Below are positions 22,921-29,426 of a stretch of 41,327 bases of DNA, in pieces. Position numbers and translations under genes: made by a program. The stretch covers positions 1 to 41,327 of the forward strand of contig CAZMQG010000014.1 in assembly GCA_964568625.1 (NCBI GenBank). Direction: 5' to 3'. The notes under the pieces were generated by a model, which was given only the letters and a program-made list of their open reading frames with translations, was not told the origin of the DNA and did no database searches. This stretch comes from JBAZAX01 sp964568625 (GTDB lineage Bacteria > Babelota > Babeliae > Babelales > RVW-14). Position 1 is the first letter of the stretch. Every line of letters starts with the position of its first letter.

Positions 22921-25224
22921 TTAAACTATACTTGTTAATCGACCTTTTAACTGATCCAATTTTAAACTTAGTATTAAAAATTTTTGTTTGATATTATCCA
23001 GGGAAATCTTGAGTTCTTTGAGTTTTAATTTCAAATTTGCCTCAGAATTAAAATCACAAATAAACTCTTTAAGTGTTTTAGTATTTTGTTTTTTGAAATC
23101 GTCTCTAATTATTGGTAGCTGCTCGTAATAAGCAGCAGGTGTTAGCTGAGCTAAGTATGTAAGGCCAAATGAGCCGAGGGTTTCTTCATATTTTAGCTTT
23201 TCAGTTTCTTTAAAACGCCAGCGAGATGGTGATATTCCTGGTTTACGATTAAGAGCTGATGGCGCATAATCAAGAACCCACCGTTTTCCTTCTGGAAATT
23301 CAAAAGAGATATTTATATGTGTTGCTTCAAAAAATACCAGATTAACTATTTTTGTTGAAATAAAAACATTTTGCAAAGTTAGCCGTTGCTTTTCTAGCCC
23401 TCGTGCCATTAATTCTTTTTTAAAATCGTCATTATCCTTCAAAATTTCAGAAAAATCGTTGTAACCTTCAAGCTCCTTTATAAAAAATGCTTTTTGTGTT
23501 TTTCTTCCCCGTAAAATTAAAAAACTATCACGTAAAAAGTTAAGAATTCCGGTTTGTATAGCCGGTGTCCCTGCGTCTACCAAGCTTATTTTTGCGAATA
23601 AGTTAAGTCCATTTTTCCTTTGCATGGATATAAATTGAGGGTAAACATAAAAGTTTTTTTCTATTGGATTGTCAATGCAAACTGAATCAATGCATGGAAT
23701 TGAAGGGAAATATTTATAAAGGTAGGAAAGCCATGGTTGCAAGTCGTCTGAATTTAGGGGTTCATAGCATGGGAATATATTAACATTAGCGAAAATAATT
23801 TCTGAGTATAAAAGCAACGCAACTGTGTTCCAAATTTGGATTGTATCGTGTGAATCAAATTTCAAATGACCTAATGCGTGTGCTTGTTTTACTTCGTCCT
23901 TTTTAGTTTTTATTTCAACTAATTTGTCTACCGATTTTACCATAGATTTAATTATTTTAGCATCTGTTATTTTTTGTATACGATGATCTATATTAAATGT
24001 TTGGAACCAGCCTATTTCGGGAATCCATATTTGAGGAAAGTTAGCAGGTCCATTTGGACAGAAATACCAATCGTTAGGCAATGATAAGCTTCGTAGGATT
24101 TTTTCAAAACCGCTGCTTTTTTCTAAGCTTTTAATTTCTGATTTTATTTCTTCTGGAGGAGTTGTCTTTTTCTTAGCTCTAATAATATTCAATTTATCAA
24201 CAAAAGATTTGCATCCATTAAGAAAGTCGTCTATAGCATCGAAATATTCACTTAAAACTGTTTTATCAAAGACATCTCCTTCTATGCTAGTCGTTGTCTC
24301 TGTGTCTGTAATTGAATTAACTATGAAAAGATATTTCATTCTAATTGGTATACCGTTTTTAATTCGCATTAAATCTAAAATTTCCCCACCTGCATAACAA
24401 GAGCTTAGTCTAACAGACTTCGTGTTAAGCTTGTCATTGAAGAAAAGTAACACATTAACCATTTCATTGGCAGGTATTCCTGCCACTTTAAAAATAGAAT
24501 CTTCTGGAGAATAATTTCCATGGCCAAGTATGTAGATATTACATGGTGGCATGGAATTTAATTCATATTCTATATGCAGGCCATCAGCTTTTTTCGGTGG
24601 CAGTGTAAAAATCAAAGATAATTGGGAAGGCTCAAACTTTTTATGTTCAGTTTCTGAATTTCCCAATCCATTTATCTCAGATGTTACATCTTCAGCATAA
24701 GGAATATAAATTAAGTTTTTATTGGTAAGCAATCTTTTTGCTTCAATTGGAGCGGTATCAGCCCAAGATATTCTTGGATAACTATCATCTCCTACCCCAT
24801 TGTATTCCTCACCACTTGAAAGATTAATTTTGGTTAAAAACTTTTTATTAAGAATTGGGTTATTGAAATCACGCGGAACAAGCACAAAAAACTGAGTATT
24901 ATTTACAAGGTAAATATCCCATTTTTTTAAGTCAAAGTTTATTTCAGTAAAAAATTGATCGGCATTTTTTGTATACTTTCTTAAGATTAAGTTTTTCAAA
25001 ATATAATTTGAAACTATTACGATATCTAAAGATTCTTGAGAAAGTGTTAATGCAAAGTCGCGTGTTATTCCTATTGTTCTGTCACATTCAAACATCTCAT
25101 TTATGTCATCAATAAAAAATGCAATCCTAATTGGCTTAATATTTTCTTCAATTACAGGCTCTTCTTTTGCTGCAAAAATATTTGTACATAATACAAAACC
25201 CAACAGTAACAATATTTTATGCAT
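22921..25224 (-). CDS. large exported caspase-fold-like (clan CD) protein, paralog B
   Basis: 767 residues, homologous to the protein at 19308 over its whole length (shared I-A-F-F-I-D-D, V-P-R-D, F-F-N-D-K-L-N-T-K-S-V-R, F-L-R-D-S-F-L-I-L-R-G-R-K). Signal peptide at 1-19. The putative dyad is kept: L-G-H-G (His235) and S-S-C-Y-A-G-G (Cys276). The two also share ~35 bases before the coding start, so gene and promoter were duplicated together. The region about 375-480 is the most divergent, with indels. AAGGA precedes the ATG by ~7 bases. Confidence 0.65.
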   Translation of the reverse strand: MHKILLLLGFVLCTNIFAAKEEPVIEENIKPIRIAFFIDDINEMFECDRTIGITRDFALTLSQESLDIVIVSNYILKNLILRKYTKNADQFFTEINFDLKKWDIYLVNNTQFFVLVPRDFNNPILNKKFLTKINLSSGEEYNGVGDDSYPRISWADTAPIEAKRLLTNKNLIYIPYAEDVTSEINGLGNSETEHKKFEPSQLSLIFTLPPKKADGLHIEYELNSMPPCNIYILGHGNYSPEDSIFKVAGIPANEMVNVLLFFNDKLNTKSVRLSSCYAGGEILDLMRIKNGIPIRMKYLFIVNSITDTETTTSIEGDVFDKTVLSEYFDAIDDFLNGCKSFVDKLNIIRAKKKTTPPEEIKSEIKSLEKSSGFEKILRSLSLPNDWYFCPNGPANFPQIWIPEIGWFQTFNIDHRIQKITDAKIIKSMVKSVDKLVEIKTKKDEVKQAHALGHLKFDSHDTIQIWNTVALLLYSEIIFANVNIFPCYEPLNSDDLQPWLSYLYKYFPSIPCIDSVCIDNPIEKNFYVYPQFISMQRKNGLNLFAKISLVDAGTPAIQTGILNFLRDSFLILRGRKTQKAFFIKELEGYNDFSEILKDNDDFKKELMARGLEKQRLTLQNVFISTKIVNLVFFEATHINISFEFPEGKRWVLDYAPSALNRKPGISPSRWRFKETEKLKYEETLGSFGLTYLAQLTPAAYYEQLPIIRDDFKKQNTKTLKEFICDFNSEANLKLKLKELKISLDNIKQKFLILSLKLDQLKGRLTSIV

Positions 25225-25386
25225 TCCATTATCCTTTTTATAAAATAATTTAAAGTAAGTTTTGGGAATTTTAGCATTGTGAGATTGAATAAATAAAGTT
25301 AAAGTTATAAATAGTTTATTCTATGCTTATTTGTACATTTTTAGTGGTGACTTTGGTTGTTGCTTATGATTGTATTAAAAGAAAAT

Positions 25387-25454
25387 CGCCAATAGCCCGT
25401 TTGGCGTTATTCGTGGCAGATTCTAAAATTTAAGTCGTGCAAGATTTAGCATTA
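25387..25454 (+). pseudogene. fragment of a second rep gene (3' end)
   Basis: Bases 25387-25412 match 17838-17863 of the rep gene with two mismatches, and similarity continues with small gaps to the region after its stop. Only the last ~20 codons remain and the frame is broken. It shows that another copy of the replication module once lay here. Bases 25225-25386 hold the shared upstream region of paralog B and nothing else recognised. Confidence 0.75.
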
Positions 25455-25473
25455 CGTCGCAATCATTTCGCAA

Positions 25474-25602
25474 TCATTTTTTGACCAAAACCCAAATCAT
25501 AAACTTGCCAGCATCTTCTGAGCCAATTAATTCAAGCTCCTTAAGCTTTGCCAGTTCTCTTTGCATTGTTCTTGTCTCGATTGATTTGGCTAGCTTTGAC
25601 AT
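25474..25602 (-). pseudogene. winged-helix (HTH) fragment, 42 codons
   Basis: A minus-strand frame with S-I-E-T-R-T-M-Q-R-E-L-A-K-L-K-E-L-E-L-I followed by a G-K-F-x-x-W-V-L strand, which fits a DeoR-like winged helix as found at the C-terminus of Fic and AAA proteins. The frame stays open a little upstream of the Met (C-S-R-E-R-I-M). Too short for a full protein; probably the end of a lost gene. Confidence 0.45.
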
Positions 25603-25677
25603 AATCCGCTCCCTGCTACATGTGCGACAAGGGGATTTCGCGCAATTGACGGATGTTATTTTGATAGTTGTGTTAAA

Positions 25678-25948
25678 TTATTCAAAAAGGTCAGAGTGTG
25701 TTCCAAGTCTTGCTAAAATTATTTCTGTTTCTGTTTTTTTTATATATAAGCAACCAGTCCGGTTCTATGTGACATTCCCAGAATCCTTCATAGTTACCTC
25801 GTAACTTATGATTGCGATTTTTTGCCGGAAGGGCCCGACATTCACAGAGATCCGATATGATATTTTTTAACTTACTTATATCTTTGTTGCGTTTTATAGA
25901 TTGATCCAGATCTTTTTTAAATAGCCTTAAATAAACAGGCGTTAACAT
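25678..25948 (-). pseudogene. YafQ-type mRNA interferase toxin with frameshift in an A-run
   Basis: The first ~70 residues match the YafQ/RelE family (H-K-L-R-G-N-Y, W-E-C-H-I-E-P-D-W-L-L-I-Y). After I-Y-K-K the frame reads through an A8 run (T8 at 25734-25741) and stops early. Shifting by one base restores the conserved end R-L-G-T-H-S-D-L-F-E with a stop at 25678-25680. Either the toxin is inactivated, or the run slips, or it is a sequencing error. The family's late His (in G-T-H-S) is lost in the unshifted product. Overlaps the antitoxin stop. Confidence 0.75.
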
Positions 25949-26199
25949 TATATACCCAATTTTTTAAAGAGATCTTTGACGTTTTTTGTTTTTGTAAGTC
26001 CAACTTCGTTTTCGACATCTTTAATGGCCTTGAGTGTTTTTTTATTCGGTAATTTAACGCGATGTAAATAATCTTCGATTGATTCAGTTACAATCTCTCT
26101 AATGCTTTTTCCTAAAACGGCTGAGAGAGTCTTAAGTTGTTTATGACTTGCTTTGGGAATATCTATTGTCATACGTGATACGTCGTTTTTTAAACTCAT
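25948..26199 (-). CDS. RelB/DinJ-type ribbon-helix-helix antitoxin
   Basis: 83 residues. The N-terminal R-M-T-I-D-I-P-K strand and following helices fit a ribbon-helix-helix DNA-binding domain; the C-terminal part is the likely toxin-binding segment. It starts just before the YafQ-type gene, whose ATG overlaps its stop, the normal antitoxin-toxin order. AGGAGC lies before the ATG. Such antitoxins bind their own promoter, which would lie in 26200-26260. It may persist although its toxin is frameshifted. Confidence 0.75.
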   Translation of the reverse strand: MSLKNDVSRMTIDIPKASHKQLKTLSAVLGKSIREIVTESIEDYLHRVKLPNKKTLKAIKDVENEVGLTKTKNVKDLFKKLGI

Positions 26200-26341
26200 T
26201 TCATGCTCCTGTTAAAATTTACTTATTTCTTTAAATACATAATAACATAAATATTGGATGGAAACGAAGTCTTTTTACTTTATTCAAATATGCTACAATG
26301 GCTTGCATAAATTATTCATTCATAAAAAAAGAGAGTCAACC

Positions 26342-27799
26342 ATGAAAGCCATTCTTATCGCACGTGTAAGCACCGAAGAGCAGCGAGATGCAGGCAATTC
26401 GTTGCCGGCACAAGTTACACGTCTTGAAAGATATTGTCAGAATAAAAACTTTGATATTTTAAAGATATGTAGCTTTGATGAAAGTGCATACACCAATGAC
26501 CGTTCTGAATTTGATCGCATTATTGATTTTATTTTAAATCAGGAAGAAAAGGTTGTTGTGTGCTGTGATAAGGTCGATCGACTTTCGCGTAACGTATTTG
26601 ATAAACGTATTTCTGTATTATATGAAAGAGCTTTGGGCGATCAGATAGAATTACATTTCGTTTCTGATGGACAGGTTATTAATAGTCGAATATCTGCAGT
26701 GGAAAAATTTCAATTCAGTATCAGCCTAGGGTTGGCAAAATATTATTCCGATGCCATCAGTGATAATGTGAGGCGAGCTATGGAACAAAAATTACGAAAA
26801 GGCGAGTGGCTTGCAAAAGCGCCCTTTGGGTATAAAAACATAACAAAAGAGGGTGGCAATACTGACATTATTGTTGATGAGTATGCAAGTGCAATTGTTA
26901 AAAAGACATTTGAATTATATGCTACCGGAGCATTTTCAACCGATCTACTTTGCAAAAAGATTAAAAATGAGCACGGAGTTCCTTGGAATAAAGGGTCTCT
27001 GGCCAAAATGCTTAACAATCCATTTTACCATGGGGTTATGATTATCAAAGGCAAAGAGTATCCTCACCGATATCCACAAATAATAACAAAAGAACTTTTT
27101 GATCAAGTTCAACAATTTAAAGATACATTTAAAAAGAAGCCGTTCAAATATGCCGGTAAGCCTTACATTTATCGTGGCTTAATTCGTTGTGCTCATTGTG
27201 GCATGGCAATAACGCCAGAGAAACATAAAGGCTTTGTTTATTACCACTGCACTCAGTACAAGGGAAAGCATGGTGCGAAGTGGATTCGAGAAGAGGCGAT
27301 TACTGAAAGACTTAGCACGGTATTTAAAAATATACAAATTCCTGTGGATATAGTGAATCAGATAAAAGATACACTGAATGAAGTCCACCAGAACAAAGTC
27401 GAATTTCATAACAAAGAGTATGACAAGCTGACAAGGGAACAGAAAAGTTTAACGACTATGATTGATAATTTGTACCTTGATAGACTTAAGGGGAGAATTA
27501 CTGAGAATGACTATGACAGATTTTACCAATCTCTTAAAGATCAGATGACCGAGGTTACGGTTCGAATTGAAAGTTTACAGACGGCAGAAGATAACTATTT
27601 TATGACCGCAAAATACGTGCTGGAGATAGTAAACCGTGCATATGAACTATTTACGAGTTCTGAAGTGGAAGAAAAACGCCAACTTATAAAACTGATACTA
27701 TCGAACTTGAGGATGGAGGGTGAAAACATCGACTGGGACGTACAAAAACCATTTGATTTGTTCCTAAATTTGACCGATAGTATCAAATGGCGGGGCTGA
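26342..27799 (+). CDS. large serine recombinase
   Basis: 485 residues from ATG 26342 (upstream codons in the frame have no ribosome binding site and precede the family's normal start I-L-I-A-R-V-S-T). Domains: resolvase catalytic domain with nucleophile Ser10 in A-R-V-S-T and D-R-L-S-R; recombinase domain about 170-275 (A-P-F-G-Y, N-P-F-Y-H-G); zinc ribbon (C-A-H-C...C-T) near 285-310; coiled coil and C-terminal tail. It integrates or excises DNA through short attachment sites. The last codons W-R-G-stop lie in the 3' end of tRNA-Asp, so the C-terminus is partly supplied by the target. The circular form would give another tail, as seen at 6493-6543. Confidence 0.9.
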   Translation: MKAILIARVSTEEQRDAGNSLPAQVTRLERYCQNKNFDILKICSFDESAYTNDRSEFDRIIDFILNQEEKVVVCCDKVDRLSRNVFDKRISVLYERALGDQIELHFVSDGQVINSRISAVEKFQFSISLGLAKYYSDAISDNVRRAMEQKLRKGEWLAKAPFGYKNITKEGGNTDIIVDEYASAIVKKTFELYATGAFSTDLLCKKIKNEHGVPWNKGSLAKMLNNPFYHGVMIIKGKEYPHRYPQIITKELFDQVQQFKDTFKKKPFKYAGKPYIYRGLIRCAHCGMAITPEKHKGFVYYHCTQYKGKHGAKWIREEAITERLSTVFKNIQIPVDIVNQIKDTLNEVHQNKVEFHNKEYDKLTREQKSLTTMIDNLYLDRLKGRITENDYDRFYQSLKDQMTEVTVRIESLQTAEDNYFMTAKYVLEIVNRAYELFTSSEVEEKRQLIKLILSNLRMEGENIDWDVQKPFDLFLNLTDSIKWRG

Positions 27800-27865
27800 C
27801 GAGGCTCGAACTCGCGACCTTCCGCGTGACAGGCGGACGCTCTAACCAAACTGAGCTACAGCCCC
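27788..27865 (-). tRNA. tRNA-Asp (anticodon GTC)
   Basis: On the minus strand: acceptor GGGGCTG / CAGCCCC, D-arm GCTC...GAGC, anticodon stem TCCGC / GCGGA with loop C-T-G-T-C-A-C (GTC), T-arm with TTCGAGC, discriminator G and encoded CCA (27790-27788). All stems pair well, so the gene is intact. Its 3' end overlaps the recombinase stop region and is the inferred attachment site. 27866-27965 shows no feature. Confidence 0.95.
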
Positions 27866-27965
27866 CTATTTTTCAAGACTTGATTTCAATAAGTACATTC
27901 TGCCAGATGTGGCAAATATTGCAAGAAAAAATTAAAAAAAATGGAACAAAATTAAGCTTTTATTA

Positions 27966-28448
27966 CTATTCCAATCCATCGACTTCGTGGACTAATTTAC
28001 GGCTTTCGTCCATTGTCCAGACGTCAGCTTTTCCTTTTCCGTAAATGTCGCCGGTTGCTTTGACTACAAAATGACCATTTTCAGCTAAGCATTGTCCCAT
28101 GCTATCTTTTGGAGTTCCAAGTTTTCCTGTGAAGTAGTGTACGCCTTCTTGTGCCCCGGCAAAATTAAAGCCATAGGTGTAATAAAAATTTTCATTTTTC
28201 CCGCCGCCGGAATATCCCTCCGGTTTCCAGCCTATTCCACCTTCCCCATTTAACACATTTGTATAACTGCCGTGTTCTATAAAATATGCTTGCATGGCTG
28301 TGTGTAATGAGGCAAGGTTTACTGCCACTTCTGCTTGTCGAGCTTTTGCCTGATATTTTAAGTATTGTGGAACCGAAACAGTTGCCAAAAATGCTATTAT
28401 CGCAACAACAATCATAAGTTCTATTAATGAGAACGCCTGTTTATTCAT
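27966..28448 (-). CDS. type IV pilin-like prepilin
   Basis: 160 residues. Short leader M-N-K-Q-A then F-S-L-I-E-L-M-I-V-V-A-I-I-A, with the prepilin cleavage site before Phe and Glu at +5, followed by a ~25-residue hydrophobic helix. The C-terminal globular part is Gly- and Tyr-rich with one Cys. A pilin, or a pseudopilin of a type II secretion system; major pilins of Dependentiae-like bacteria look similar. No other pilus genes are in the window, so assembly genes must lie elsewhere. It is on the opposite strand to the flanking ferritin-like gene. Confidence 0.88.
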   Translation of the reverse strand: MNKQAFSLIELMIVVAIIAFLATVSVPQYLKYQAKARQAEVAVNLASLHTAMQAYFIEHGSYTNVLNGEGGIGWKPEGYSGGGKNENFYYTYGFNFAGAQEGVHYFTGKLGTPKDSMGQCLAENGHFVVKATGDIYGKGKADVWTMDESRKLVHEVDGLE

Positions 28449-28654
28449 AACTCCCCTCAGGTTAATATTATTTATAAGATCTTTAAATGATCTTTAAAAT
28501 TATTTTGGCATTAAACCGTGATTGGATGCAATTTTTTGAGATTTAATCAAAAATTACGCTTTTAAAGCCGCATAAAATCTAATGTTTTCAAAGTATAGAA
28601 AAAAATGTAACTTTGAATTATGTTTTATTTTTAAACCAGTAGAAGGAGAATGTC

Positions 28655-29152
28655 ATGGCCGTAAAATTAGTTGGAAAAGAGATAGTGGATGTTGAGGTAA
28701 AAGATTTGTTAAAAAAATTAACAACGGCTTTTGCTGATGAGTGGTCTGCGTATTATCAGTACTGGCTTGGAGCACAAATTGCAAAAGGTGTTATGCGTCC
28801 TGCCATTGTTGCAGAATTGGTACAGCATGCCGGTGAAGAGTTAGCGCATGCTCAGATGATAACTGATCGTATTATACAGCTTGGTGGGATTGTTAAAATG
28901 CTTCCAAGTGAATGGGAAAAGTTTGCCGGTTGTAAGTATAATGCTGTTAAGTCTGAGAGTTCAAAAATTATTTTACAAGAAAATATAAAAGGCGAGCAGT
29001 GTGCAATTAAGTTTTACAACTCTTTGTTAAATGATGTGTACGGAAAAGATTTTGTTACGGCAAATATAATTTCTAAAATTCTTGAGGATGAGGTTACGCA
29101 CGAGCAAGATTTGGTAATGTTGCTTGAAGATTTAGAAAGTTGTTGTAAATAA
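28655..29152 (+). CDS. ferritin-like diiron protein
   Basis: 165 residues, a four-helix bundle. Possible metal ligands are in place: D-E-W-S-A-Y-Y (helix 1), E-E-L-A-H-A (helix 2), G-E-Q (helix 3) and E-D-E-V-T-H-E-Q (helix 4), the usual E / E-x-x-H pairs. AGAAGGAG precedes the ATG. It may store iron or protect DNA and proteins from peroxide; the sequence is closer to bacterioferritin-like/Dps-like domains than to rubrerythrin, which would have a C-terminal rubredoxin part. Transcription ends at the hairpin at 29182. Confidence 0.82.
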   Translation: MAVKLVGKEIVDVEVKDLLKKLTTAFADEWSAYYQYWLGAQIAKGVMRPAIVAELVQHAGEELAHAQMITDRIIQLGGIVKMLPSEWEKFAGCKYNAVKSESSKIILQENIKGEQCAIKFYNSLLNDVYGKDFVTANIISKILEDEVTHEQDLVMLLEDLESCCK

Positions 29153-29181
29153 TTAAATTGCTTTAATGATATTAATTTTTT

Positions 29182-29210
29182 ATGGGCTCTGAATGCAGGG
29201 TCCATTTTTT
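29182..29210 (+). terminator. terminator after the ferritin-like gene
   Basis: ATGGGCTCTG / CAGGGTCCAT, a 10-base stem with two G-T pairs, AATG loop and T6. The following 29211-29426 is AT-rich with no clear feature except GGAGG before the next gene. Confidence 0.8.
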
Positions 29211-29426
29211 ATTCAAAATTTTATACGCCGTGGCATGGCCCTTAAATCGACTAAATAGTTTCAGACTGAAATTATTTAGTCTTCCTTGCACTTAAAAAGT
29301 CAAAATTTTTGATCATTATTGACGTTCAAATAGAAATTGATAATATAAAAATACTTATTTAATAGACACTTTTTAATTTATTTTATAGTCAAAATACGAT
29401 ATTAAAAAGCAAATAATGGAGGTTTT

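Larger units (their letters stand above)
6497..27791. mobile_element. probable integrated element with serine recombinase at tRNA-Asp
   Basis: Right end: the recombinase gene runs into the 3' end of tRNA-Asp, and its homology to the fragment at 6350-6496 stops exactly where the tRNA acceptor stem begins. Left end: the recombinase fragment followed by new sequence from 6497, which is what the circular form or a tandem junction would look like. Inside are a replication-type gene, a restriction/defence operon, a toxin-antitoxin pair and exported proteins. The boundaries are inferred from this one homology break; a leftover rep fragment at 25387 suggests that more than one element contributed. 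Confidence 0.55.

Noticed and set aside
25481..25804. 107-codon plus-strand frame
   Set aside because: It is antisense to the HTH fragment and the YafQ-type toxin, both of which show family motifs on the other strand.
29153..29205. Coding frame at the end of the ferritin-like gene on the minus strand (29014-29205)
   Set aside because: It overlaps a conserved metal-binding helix and the terminator; it has no features of its own.
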